From an uncultured archaeon (GTDB lineage: Archaea; Thermoproteota; Nitrososphaeria; Nitrososphaerales; CALBXV01), in assembly GCA_937890045.1 (NCBI GenBank), contig CALBXV010000488.1:1-47061 (forward strand): a DNA stretch of 47,061 nucleotides, in the 5' to 3' direction. Within the stretch, counting starts at the first letter, position 1; every line of letters begins with the position of its first letter. The translations under genes and the position numbers were made by a program. The notes below the pieces were generated by a model. The model ran no database searches. It was not told the origin of the DNA and saw only the letters and a program-made list of their open reading frames with translations. Below, piece after piece: positions 33,885 to 42,245 of the stretch.

Positions 33885-35296
33885 TAGAACTTTACATTAA
33901 CCATTTTATGATAATTATAACAATCTTCTATACTAACTAATTCATATTCCATATTTTTTACTCCATACTCATCTGTATCTATATCTATTTTTTTCTGTTG
34001 CATCTTTAACTTATATATTCTTTCATTTCTAGGTGTAGTATCACTCACAAAATTTCCTTTAACAATACCTTCATCTTCATGAAATAAACATTCAAATTTA
34101 CTAAACCTTCTATGTGGTACAACTGTAAATGGTATTTTATCAACAACTTCCTTTTTTATCTTACAACCATTCATAATTCCATTATTATCATTACCACTCT
34201 TATCAATAACTATATTATCTATAACTTCATCAAAGTCATAATGTAAAACTACTTTATCTCTATTATTTTTTATTTTAATATGTGCTATATCTCCCATAAA
34301 ATTTTGTTGTTTTGCATTATTACTATTTGCTTTACCAAGATAAATCGGAGACCCACCATATCTTTTAAGTGGCATATTATATACTAATGGTGATTCTGTT
34401 CCTGTTCCATGTCGTGCATCTGTTTCTTCTCCATTAATTAACAATCTAATTTCTCTTTTAACATCATCAACTTTTACATTAACTAATGTCCATTCATTCG
34501 GATATCTTTTAGCCCAATTATATAATAAATCATTTTTCCAAGTCCAAATCATACTTGATATAGCTTTTGAATTATTATAACTTATACTATAATCCCAACC
34601 ATATCTAATAAAAATAGGATATTCAATATATTTTTTATTTTCATCTCCTATCAAATATTGTTTTTCAGCAAATTGATGTGGTCTTACTAATAACTCAATT
34701 TCATGACTTCTACTACCAATACTATGAAGCGTTCTAGAAGAAGGTATTTGTATAAAATCTGATTCACCATTTAGTGTACAAATATTTGTTTCACCTGGTC
34801 CTTCTAAATATCTATCATTTGTCATTCCTTTTAAATGGCATCTCCAAAATAAATCATCGTCTTCCATTCCCCAACCCCAATAATTGGTATGATATCCGTT
34901 AACTGCCTCAAATTGTTCTATAGTAAACAACACCACACCACCAAAATATTCTACATCTCTAAGATTATAATCCCATTGTGAAAGATAAGTTGCTATATGA
35001 ATTGGATTATCTTCAGGATAACTATAATCTGCACCATCTTCAGGTAACATATCAACATCGTGCATTGCTATATAATCACAACCCTCTTCTTTGGCTGCTA
35101 AAAATGCGGCATTCTTTGTACCACTACGATTAAATAACTTATCATCTACTTGATGACCAATAAACATTTTATGTTTTATATTCCTTTCGTCAAGAAACTT
35201 AGTAAGATAAGGAACTAATGTATCTAAATGTTTTTTTCTTACACCATCTCCGTTATCTCTATAAGGAATACATACTCCTAAGTAATGTTCTTTCAT
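33884..35296 (-). CDS. GT7-like galactosyltransferase with an inserted LamG/ConA-like lectin domain (copy 1)
   Basis: 470 residues. GVCIPYRDN, MFIGHQVDD, FNRSGTKNAAF, YIAMHDVDMLP (metal-binding DVD), EYFGGVVLF and YWGWGMEDDDLFWR follow GT7 order up to about residue 150. A jelly-roll region of about 190 residues follows (DFIQIPSSR, LVNVKVDD, RLLINGEE, PIYLGKANS, MGDIAHIKIKN, LHYDFDE), which fits a LamG/laminin-G-like lectin. Then VPHRRFSKFEC and a VKNMEYELVS ending resume the GT7 C-terminus. The lectin thus seems to sit inside the transferase domain. It probably transfers a hexose; the lectin may bind the acceptor. Confidence 0.75.
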   Translation of the reverse strand: MKEHYLGVCIPYRDNGDGVRKKHLDTLVPYLTKFLDERNIKHKMFIGHQVDDKLFNRSGTKNAAFLAAKEEGCDYIAMHDVDMLPEDGADYSYPEDNPIHIATYLSQWDYNLRDVEYFGGVVLFTIEQFEAVNGYHTNYWGWGMEDDDLFWRCHLKGMTNDRYLEGPGETNICTLNGESDFIQIPSSRTLHSIGSRSHEIELLVRPHQFAEKQYLIGDENKKYIEYPIFIRYGWDYSISYNNSKAISSMIWTWKNDLLYNWAKRYPNEWTLVNVKVDDVKREIRLLINGEETDARHGTGTESPLVYNMPLKRYGGSPIYLGKANSNNAKQQNFMGDIAHIKIKNNRDKVVLHYDFDEVIDNIVIDKSGNDNNGIMNGCKIKKEVVDKIPFTVVPHRRFSKFECLFHEDEGIVKGNFVSDTTPRNERIYKLKMQQKKIDIDTDEYGVKNMEYELVSIEDCYNYHKMVNVKF

Positions 35297-36759
35297 TTTA
35301 ATATATCCGTAAAGGGTTTTTGTGTTAATTTCATATTAAATAAAGTTTTCTGATTATGGACAAGTTTTTCATATACAGAATCACGCAACTTTTGTAATTC
35401 TTTCATATCCATTTTACACAATCTTAAAATTTCATTTTCTATATGAGACACTCTATCTAAACTACTATCCATTTCATCATATGATTCATCAAACATTTCT
35501 GGAAAAGTTTCAAATCCCCACTCTCTCATCTTCTTTAATATTCCACACCCAAGTGGCGATAAAATCATAAATGGGTGTCCATGATATATAGGTTTTACCC
35601 ACTTTTCTGATAACATTGTTCCACTTAAACATTCTGGTACTATAGAAAAATAAGAATCTTCATAATAGTATTCTAACTTATCTGTTAATGGTCCTGACCT
35701 ACCATGCAAAATATTTTCTCTGGGCGTTAAGGAATTTCCAGTAACTATATCATGATAACTATTTTCTAAAATTACATCTTCTGCAACATAAGATATATGA
35801 CCACTTTCTTGTAATAAATTTGCTATTTCTTTGTTCTCTTTCTTATGTTTTGTTTTATGAACTGCATAGTTAAAAGCATCCTCAGAAAAATAATTTGTTT
35901 TTGAATCAACAACTTTCCCCCATTTTGTAGATAATTTTCTGGATTTAATTAGTTCAACCATTGTATTTAAAATATCAACATTAACACCATTTTGAAAATA
36001 TTTCCAAAAAAAACTTCTTTCATTTGTACCTCTTCCCATAAGACATATAAATTTCTTATTTGGTTTTAATCTACGTTTCGGTTTATAAATGTGTTTTTGA
36101 AAATCAATAACAGGAATATATTTACCCGATTCAAGTGTAGTACGACCAAATCTAGTACTTGAATGTTCATTATATAAACTTCTTGCCATTTTTTCATAAA
36201 AATCCGCTGACAATCTATTTACATAACAAGGATAACTTACAATATTAAGTTTTGTTTCATATTTTTTTATTTTTTCAAACCAATTATCATATTCAGATTT
36301 AGCATTAATATCATTAGTAATTATTAATATTTTTTCTACAGGAACTTCTGTTTTTTCACAAATTTTATGTACTTTTTCATGTACTTTACATTGTATACAA
36401 TGACCTTCAGTATCTTCAACAATCGTAATAAAATGTTTATTTAATTTTTTTATCACTTCATATGAAAAATTAAAAAGTTCTGGATGTAAACTATCTGATA
36501 TATCTTTCTTTAATCTTGTTACATCTGGAAATATAAAAGTATTTTCTATTAACCAATCCCAAGTTTCTTCTGTAAATGATTTTGCATATCCCCATATCAC
36601 TCCCAAATATGGCATATTCCATTCATCTTTTAAATATTTCAATTCTTTTCCTATATTAGAACTATAATATTCAATTCCAGTATCATATGCATTTACATAC
36701 ATTTCTCCATGAAGTTTTTTCTTTTTCTTCCATTTTTTTGTTGCTCCTTTCCTTTTCAT
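35293..36759 (-). CDS. Member F of the seven-copy glycosyltransferase-like paralogous family, with basic N-terminus
   Basis: The ATG at 36759 overlaps the upstream stop as ATGA (a GTG two codons upstream is unlikely); 488 residues. It starts with a very basic stretch (about 15 of the first 20 residues are Lys, Arg or Trp), not a signal peptide. IVEDTEGHCIQCKVH, LIITND, KKFICLMGRGTNERSFFW, YFSIVPECLSG, LSEKWVKPIYHGHPFMIL and GFETFPEMFDESYDEMD are the family blocks. An insertion of about 70 residues rich in Lys lies after the MGRGTNER block. It forms a tandem pair with member G. Confidence 0.55.
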   Translation of the reverse strand: MKRKGATKKWKKKKKLHGEMYVNAYDTGIEYYSSNIGKELKYLKDEWNMPYLGVIWGYAKSFTEETWDWLIENTFIFPDVTRLKKDISDSLHPELFNFSYEVIKKLNKHFITIVEDTEGHCIQCKVHEKVHKICEKTEVPVEKILIITNDINAKSEYDNWFEKIKKYETKLNIVSYPCYVNRLSADFYEKMARSLYNEHSSTRFGRTTLESGKYIPVIDFQKHIYKPKRRLKPNKKFICLMGRGTNERSFFWKYFQNGVNVDILNTMVELIKSRKLSTKWGKVVDSKTNYFSEDAFNYAVHKTKHKKENKEIANLLQESGHISYVAEDVILENSYHDIVTGNSLTPRENILHGRSGPLTDKLEYYYEDSYFSIVPECLSGTMLSEKWVKPIYHGHPFMILSPLGCGILKKMREWGFETFPEMFDESYDEMDSSLDRVSHIENEILRLCKMDMKELQKLRDSVYEKLVHNQKTLFNMKLTQKPFTDILK

Positions 36760-37784
36760 ATACACATACTCGATAATTTTTTATACACTTTTGCTTCTAT
36801 TACTTTTAAACTAAATAAAACTTCTTTATTATGAATACATTTATCTTCAACACTTTTACATAATTTTAATAATTTTTTTTCATCCATAGTTATTAATTTC
36901 ACAATTTCTTTTTTAATAAACTCTATTCTATCAAATGGTTTCTCTATCTCATCATAACTTTCATCAAATAATTCAGGAAAAGTTTCAAATCCCCACTCTC
37001 TTAATTGTTTTAATGCTCCCACAGAACTCAAAATAATAAAAGGATGACCATGATATAATACTTTAGTTGTTTTTTCTGTAAAAAATAATGAATGTGGACT
37101 AGCATACCAAAGTTCTGTTTCTGGGATTACTGAAAAATAAGAATCCTTAAAATAGAATCCTAAATTATCTGTTTCTGCTGTGGAATTTCCTATACCTATT
37201 AAACTAATATCACCACTATCAGGTAATATCATCCGTCTACCAAGATAACTGATATAATTATTATCAAATAAATCTCTTTTTTTAAAAAAATAATAAAGAG
37301 AATTTCTATCTTCCATTGTTCTGCCCATTAAACACATAAACTTTTTAGTTGGTAACTCATCTCTATCTTCATATCTCAATATTTTGTAATTCTCTTTAAA
37401 ATATATAAGATACTCTTTAGCTCTTTCATAAAAAAGAAATGGATACCCAATAACATTAACTCTATTTTTAATTTTCCTTTTTTCACACCACTCTTCATAT
37501 AATTTTTCAAAATTACAATCTTCACTAAGCAATATAATATTATTTAATGAACCTATTTTTTCTAAAAATTTATGAAGATTAACCAAATTTGCTGTATCAA
37601 AAATTTGATTTTCAAAAAATTCTCCTAAATTTAAAATTGTGTTCTTTTTTGAAGATTGTATAAGTGGTGTTAATACTTTTTCATGATAAGGTATTACATT
37701 AAAATTTTTTGTTAAAAGAGATTGTGTTTTTATATCAAAGTGTTTTTTAAAATTTAATATATCTGATTTATTATAAGTACTCAT
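36756..37784 (-). CDS. Member G of the seven-copy glycosyltransferase-like paralogous family (shortest)
   Basis: The ATG at 37784 is chosen (GGATGG upstream; a GTG at 37805 would overlap the SDR gene more); 342 residues. Blocks are ILLSEDCNFEKLYEEW, KKFMCLMGRTMEDRNSLY, YFSVIPETELWY, FFTEKTTKVLYHGHPFIIL and GFETFPELFDESYDEIEK, closest by eye to members B and F. The EDTEGH block of A and F is not seen. No transmembrane helix or signal peptide is visible. Confidence 0.55.
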   Translation of the reverse strand: MSTYNKSDILNFKKHFDIKTQSLLTKNFNVIPYHEKVLTPLIQSSKKNTILNLGEFFENQIFDTANLVNLHKFLEKIGSLNNIILLSEDCNFEKLYEEWCEKRKIKNRVNVIGYPFLFYERAKEYLIYFKENYKILRYEDRDELPTKKFMCLMGRTMEDRNSLYYFFKKRDLFDNNYISYLGRRMILPDSGDISLIGIGNSTAETDNLGFYFKDSYFSVIPETELWYASPHSLFFTEKTTKVLYHGHPFIILSSVGALKQLREWGFETFPELFDESYDEIEKPFDRIEFIKKEIVKLITMDEKKLLKLCKSVEDKCIHNKEVLFSLKVIEAKVYKKLSSMCI

Positions 37785-38736
37785 CCATCCAATCCAAATT
37801 AGCACTTAAATGATAAGTTTTTCCACCAAGATCTTTACCTATCATTGATAATAATTGCATACAAACATCATCAACGTGTATTCTATCTTTATCATTATAA
37901 ACTCCTGATCCCACATCATAAACACTTGCTTTACCACCTATATAAAAATTATTATCTTTTTGAATTTTATGTTCATCACCAAAAACTTTTCCAAATTTAA
38001 AAATTCCAATATTCATACCAAATGTTTTATAATAAAATTTGCACAATTCTTCTCCTTGCCATTTAGTAAATGTGTGATCATTCTGATAAAAAGTTTTGTC
38101 TGGAGTAGAACCAATATAAAACACTTGTGAATAATCTATATTTTTCCAACCCCAAGATTTTCTCTTTTCACGATCTTCAGGTTGCTGTCCATGTCTTGCA
38201 AATTCAAGTATATTTTTAGTTCCAACAACATTAGTATCAAATAAATCTGATGGATAATCTTTATTTTGATATTCTGTAAATGGTTTTGTAGTATCTGTTA
38301 TTCTTGGAACATCAGCAAAATGTACTATTAAATCTGGATTACCAAGTCTTTGGTGTGTTCCATATTCCTTTTCATCTCCTTGTGTTAAATTACAATCAAT
38401 TAAATTATCAAATATTGCCCCTGTTCTCCTAGAATGTACCCAACCACCAGCAAGTTCCCTATATTCATCAGGATCACGGTGTGGATTTCCAATATCTCCT
38501 GATACATATTTTTCTTCTATACCCGTCATTTTTTTATTTTTATCATCTCTATTTATTTCCGGAAATAAATCTAGTCTAAGATGATTATCTTTTGTACCTG
38601 TAGAATAGTTATCCAAAGATATAAAATTACCAGCTTTTTCAAAAGTAGGATATTTATGTAATTTTTTAATAAAAGTAGATCCTATAAACCCCGCTCCTCC
38701 TGTTATTAAAACATTCATATTATTTATTTTTTCCAT
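37771..38736 (-). CDS. NAD-dependent epimerase/dehydratase (extended SDR), divergent, Tyr replaced
   Basis: 321 residues from the ATG at 38736, which forms TAATG with the upstream gene; an ATG at 38718 would also keep the NAD motif GGAGFIGS. IVHFADVPR and VVGTKNILEFA are SDR landmarks, and FKFGKVFGDEH, RIHVDDVCMQL fit the C-terminal half. At the active site Lys225 (FTKWQGEE) has His221 where Tyr is expected. There is an insertion of roughly 60 residues (about 50-130) between the first and fourth strands and the end is short, without the usual last helices. The reaction is unknown. Confidence 0.72.
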   Translation of the reverse strand: MEKINNMNVLITGGAGFIGSTFIKKLHKYPTFEKAGNFISLDNYSTGTKDNHLRLDLFPEINRDDKNKKMTGIEEKYVSGDIGNPHRDPDEYRELAGGWVHSRRTGAIFDNLIDCNLTQGDEKEYGTHQRLGNPDLIVHFADVPRITDTTKPFTEYQNKDYPSDLFDTNVVGTKNILEFARHGQQPEDREKRKSWGWKNIDYSQVFYIGSTPDKTFYQNDHTFTKWQGEELCKFYYKTFGMNIGIFKFGKVFGDEHKIQKDNNFYIGGKASVYDVGSGVYNDKDRIHVDDVCMQLLSMIGKDLGGKTYHLSANLDWMDEYL

Positions 38737-40214
38737 TATAATTCCACTTTAAATATAGTTGCTTTATCTGATAACTCTTCTCTTGAATTTAATGAATATT
38801 TTAAAGTATTTAATCCATCAATATGCCAATCTTCATAACCTGTTTTAACTTTATTAAAAAATCTTGTTTGATTATCTCTTGTTTCTGAATATAACCAATG
38901 TAAACCTTCTGCTGCCCATGCTGATTTTGAATGTTGTTGTGAAGTATATCTACCATATCTTCTATGAGGTACAGTTAACCATCTTCCTCTCTTGCCTATT
39001 TTACTACCGTTAGTTGCTCCATGTATAACACCATTATTATACCATCCACTATTATCAAAAACTTGATTTCCAACTATATGTTTAAAATCATAATATAAAA
39101 CTAAGCTTTCCGAACTTCTATAATCAAAAAAGTTTGTAGTCAAACTTCTTACAAAATTATTTTTATATAAAGAACTCACATCTCCCTCATCCAATGCGTT
39201 ATTCCAAATAGCAACTTCTACTATCTTACCTTTAAAGTTATATGAATATTCTTTATTTGCTGGATTAGCACATCCTAAATATAAATACTCTTCTTTAGTA
39301 TAATCATATAATTTTTCAATTCTTGTAGAATCTACTAATTTTCCATTTTGATAAAATAAAAATCTATCTATTTCCTTATTATAAACCATAGTTAAATGAT
39401 TAAAATATTCTGTTTCTATATCTGTAAGAACTGCTTGTGATTTTATATTAGAATCAAATATATCTGCTTTATATCTTCTATGACTTGTATAAGATAAACC
39501 ACAATGATAGCCAGGTATAGAAAAAGCAAAATGTTCATCGTATGGAATATCTTCTACTTGGTGTTGTAATTCTGGATGTATAGAAACTGTTACTGAGAAA
39601 CTATCTTTTGTTAATTCTTTTAGTTCATCTGTAACTTTTATTTCAACAAAATCATCATATCCATCAAACTCAAGATAAGAATAACAGTTTGTTTTAGCTA
39701 CACCAAAAAACTTTGTGTCAATTGGAAGTCCTGCTTGTTTACATCTAAACAATAAATCATCATCTTCAAATCCCCACCCCCAATAGTTATTTGACCTACC
39801 ATTTGCTGCTTCATAATCTTCTTTTCTAAACAAAGTTACTCCACCAAAATAGTCTTGAAACTGTAATTCGTAATCATATTCACTTGTAAACCCACCTAAG
39901 TGTAATGGTTTATCATCAGGATACGAATAATCACAATCCTTTTCGGGAAGTAAATCTACATCATGGAAACAAAAATAATTAAAATCGTGTTCTGCTAAAG
40001 AAAACCCAACATTTAATAACTTTCCTTGATTAAATGGTTTATCATCTTCTTGTTCTATTACAAATATATGATACTTTACATCCGTATCTAGAAAGAAGTT
40101 CGTCATGTGCTTTATAAATTTATCAAGCTGCTTCTTTCTATCTCTATAAGGTACTATTATTGCTAACTTAGGATTAAGTGACCTTAATCCGAGTGGACCT
40201 ATATTATGACTCAT
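38736..40214 (-). CDS. GT7-like galactosyltransferase with an inserted LamG/ConA-like lectin domain (copy 2)
   Basis: 492 residues. LAIIVPYRDRKKQLDKF, FVIEQEDDKPFNQGKLLNVGF, FCFHDVDLLP, DYFGGVTLF and NNYWGWGFEDDDLLFRC form the N-terminal GT7 part to about residue 160. The LamG-like part follows (SVTVSIHPELQ, HLTMVYNKE, FLFYQNGKLV, YLYLGCANP, KIVEVAIWNNALDE). LTVPHRRYGRY then DGLNTLKYSL at the C-terminus match the GT7 ending of B4GalT-type enzymes (DGLNSLxY). This is the clearest example of the nested architecture. It overlaps a 70-residue ORF by 11 bases. Confidence 0.8.
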   Translation of the reverse strand: MSHNIGPLGLRSLNPKLAIIVPYRDRKKQLDKFIKHMTNFFLDTDVKYHIFVIEQEDDKPFNQGKLLNVGFSLAEHDFNYFCFHDVDLLPEKDCDYSYPDDKPLHLGGFTSEYDYELQFQDYFGGVTLFRKEDYEAANGRSNNYWGWGFEDDDLLFRCKQAGLPIDTKFFGVAKTNCYSYLEFDGYDDFVEIKVTDELKELTKDSFSVTVSIHPELQHQVEDIPYDEHFAFSIPGYHCGLSYTSHRRYKADIFDSNIKSQAVLTDIETEYFNHLTMVYNKEIDRFLFYQNGKLVDSTRIEKLYDYTKEEYLYLGCANPANKEYSYNFKGKIVEVAIWNNALDEGDVSSLYKNNFVRSLTTNFFDYRSSESLVLYYDFKHIVGNQVFDNSGWYNNGVIHGATNGSKIGKRGRWLTVPHRRYGRYTSQQHSKSAWAAEGLHWLYSETRDNQTRFFNKVKTGYEDWHIDGLNTLKYSLNSREELSDKATIFKVEL

Positions 40215-40416
40215 TTACATCTCTATCACGAGATGGTCTATTTGGATTTCCAACAACTTTAGCTTTTAAAATAGCATAGTATTCATTCATATACCATTCT
40301 AATCTTTCGCTCCATGCTGGAACATCAAACTCCAATACGGCATCTTCTATAGTTTGTAAGGATTCAGATATCTTTTCTAAAGCATCTACTCCTCTTTCTT
40401 CTAATGTTTTAGCCAT
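40204..40416 (-). CDS. Small hypothetical protein (70 residues)
   Basis: The ATG at 40416 is preceded by AAGGAG at about 7 bases, a strong RBS, and overlaps the next small ORF by 8. The protein is acidic and probably helical in its first half (LEERGVDALEKISESLQTIEDAV) with aromatic residues later (WSERLEWYMNEYYAIL) and a basic tail (NRPSRDRD). I do not recognise it. Its position between two GT7-LamG genes suggests a small partner or an unrelated phage protein. Confidence 0.65.
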   Translation of the reverse strand: MAKTLEERGVDALEKISESLQTIEDAVLEFDVPAWSERLEWYMNEYYAILKAKVVGNPNRPSRDRDVNES

Positions 40417-40588
40417 TTGTATTCTCCTTATCTACTTCATTAGTAAACATTAATTTTAATAAATTTGTCCAAATAACAAATTGAGACATACTTTTATTAA
40501 ATTTCATAGTTGAAGTTGCAGAATGTAACCAATCCGCTATTCTTTCTAACTCAATTACTTTCTTTTCATCGTTAAAAATACTTATCAT
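40409..40588 (-). CDS. Small hypothetical protein (59 residues)
   Basis: The ATG at 40588 is preceded by ATAGGAGTT at about 5 bases and lies 8 bases after the upstream stop, so it is preferred over an ATG 30 bases upstream. The sequence has ELERIADWLHSATSTMKF and FVIWTNLLKLMF, amphipathic or partly hydrophobic stretches, without a clear signal peptide or full membrane span. No family is recognised. The SD sits on the stop codon of the GT7-LamG gene, so expression is coupled to it. Confidence 0.6.
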   Translation of the reverse strand: MISIFNDEKKVIELERIADWLHSATSTMKFNKSMSQFVIWTNLLKLMFTNEVDKENTNG

Positions 40589-40596
40589 ATCAACTC

Positions 40597-42180
40597 CTAT
40601 GTTATTATTTCTATCCATTCGTGGATATCTTCAAATTCTTGTCTGTTTCTAACTTTATAATCTAATTTATTTAAACCAACATTAATCACTGATCCTTCTC
40701 TAACTTCATCAAAAAATATATCTGAATTTTCTAAAATATCTGGATCATATGATTTTAATTTAGTTACAATATCCTTTCCATCAGTAGACTTATAATGTCT
40801 TACTCTACTATGAACATAATCTTTATCTGTAACCTGTCTTCCTCTTTTCCATGTTTTATCATTAACTAAAGTTTTATAAATTCCATATCTTCTATTAGGT
40901 ATCTTTATAGTAGTACCCAATATTATCTTTTCTAATATAGGATTTATTGTAGCTTTCGATTGAAGAGGTTTTATTTCCTTAGAAAAACTTTTAACTGTTC
41001 CGTTATTTTCATAAGTAGATTCATCTAGCATAATATATACTTTTATTTTTTGAAAATTTCCACTATTAACTTCTGTACCTAATATATAACTTCCGTAACA
41101 CTTATCAAACTTATGCCACATTATTGGACTATGTATCAAATTAGTTACTTGTTCAAAATATAATTTTTTAGTTTCGTTTTCATCTAAACAAACATTCCAT
41201 AATGTTGCTTCACTAACACTTCCTCTAAAATTATTTTCATTAGAAGAATCTGCTCCAATATAAAACCACTCTCCACTAAAGTTTTTTAATGATTCAACTT
41301 TAATCGTTTTTATTAAAGAACCATTAATATATGCACTAAACATTTTAGTTTTAGTATCATATGTCATACATAAATGATACCATTCATTTGGTATTCTATA
41401 ATCTTTTATAACATGAGCTTCATCATTCTCATCCCACAATAAAAATTTAAATTCACCTTCTACTGTATATAACATTCCTAACCCAATTGGTGGTCTTGAT
41501 AATATAAATTGTTCATAATCTTCTATTGTTGGTTTTGCCCAAATAGAAAAAGAAAAACTACCATTAGTTAAATTATCTATAGAATCCGATGTTGGTACTT
41601 CTATACAAATATCACCATGTAGTTTAATAGTATTTAATATCTTAGTTTTAAAATTATTGTGTAAATGTACTTGATCAAAAGAATATCTTGGATTTTTTGA
41701 AACAGAAGAAATATCTATAACTGTATTTAATGGAATATCATTTTTTCTCATTCTTTCTAACAAATCATTATCTTCATATCCCCATCCCCAATATTCATCA
41801 GAAAATCCATTAATTTGTTCGAAATGCTCTTTATTGATTAAGAATACTCCACCAATAAACTCTTCATATGGTAGATATACATCGTCAATGATAGCTGCTA
41901 CATGAGTTGGTTTATCTACATAAGAATAATCACAATCATCTGTTAATGGCAACAAGTCTACGTCGTGAAAGCAAAAATAATCAAAGTCGTCTTTAATTAA
42001 ATCAAACACGGCGTTACATAATTTACCTCTGTTAAAAGGCCTATCATCTCTTTGTTCTGCTACTATTATCTGATAATCAATTCCTTTATTTTGAAAAAAG
42101 GAATCCATATGCGGAATGAAAACATCTAACTGTTTTCTTCTATCTCGATAAGGAACAATTATTGCTAACCTATTATCCAT
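40597..42180 (-). CDS. GT7-like galactosyltransferase with an inserted LamG/ConA-like lectin domain (copy 3)
   Basis: 527 residues. LAIIVPYRDRRKQLDVF, IVAEQRDDRPFNRGKLCNAVF, FCFHDVDLLP, EFIGGVFLI and EYWGWGYEDNDLLERM form the N-terminal GT7 part. In the acid block EDDD is EDND here. The LamG-like region has SFSFSIWAKP, WYHLCMTYDTKTKMFSAYINGSLI, WFYIGADS and GSVSEATLWNVCLDE. The GT7 ending IPNRRYGIYKT and VGLNKLDYKV follows. The N-terminal part is clearly related to copy 2. The gene starts after a 65-base gap, the largest in the right half, and has AGG in front of its ATG. Confidence 0.8.
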   Translation of the reverse strand: MDNRLAIIVPYRDRRKQLDVFIPHMDSFFQNKGIDYQIIVAEQRDDRPFNRGKLCNAVFDLIKDDFDYFCFHDVDLLPLTDDCDYSYVDKPTHVAAIIDDVYLPYEEFIGGVFLINKEHFEQINGFSDEYWGWGYEDNDLLERMRKNDIPLNTVIDISSVSKNPRYSFDQVHLHNNFKTKILNTIKLHGDICIEVPTSDSIDNLTNGSFSFSIWAKPTIEDYEQFILSRPPIGLGMLYTVEGEFKFLLWDENDEAHVIKDYRIPNEWYHLCMTYDTKTKMFSAYINGSLIKTIKVESLKNFSGEWFYIGADSSNENNFRGSVSEATLWNVCLDENETKKLYFEQVTNLIHSPIMWHKFDKCYGSYILGTEVNSGNFQKIKVYIMLDESTYENNGTVKSFSKEIKPLQSKATINPILEKIILGTTIKIPNRRYGIYKTLVNDKTWKRGRQVTDKDYVHSRVRHYKSTDGKDIVTKLKSYDPDILENSDIFFDEVREGSVINVGLNKLDYKVRNRQEFEDIHEWIEIIT

Positions 42181-42196
42181 TAAAACCTGCTATTAC

Positions 42197-42210
42197 TCAA
42201 TTATAAATAT
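42197..42210. repeat. 14-base direct repeat, left copy (TCAATTATAAATAT)
   Basis: The plus-strand sequence TCAATTATAAATAT occurs here and again at 43385-43398, in the same orientation, one copy on each side of the Hint gene at 42246-43361. It holds a TATAAATA like the T4 late promoter, but pointing away from the genes. With this base composition a 14-base match could be partly chance, though its placement on both flanks is notable. Confidence 0.4.
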
Positions 42211-42245
42211 AAAAAACTCTTCTCAAATTAAAGGATTTATTGCTC

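Noticed and set aside
42197..42210. T4-type late promoter TATAAATA (also at 43385 and near 19340)
   Set aside because: All copies are on the plus strand, while every gene is on the minus strand; AT-rich sequence makes such matches common.
42181..42245. Terminator between the Hint gene and the GT7-LamG gene
   Set aside because: Only a weak 4-base stem before a T run could be drawn; not convincing by eye.
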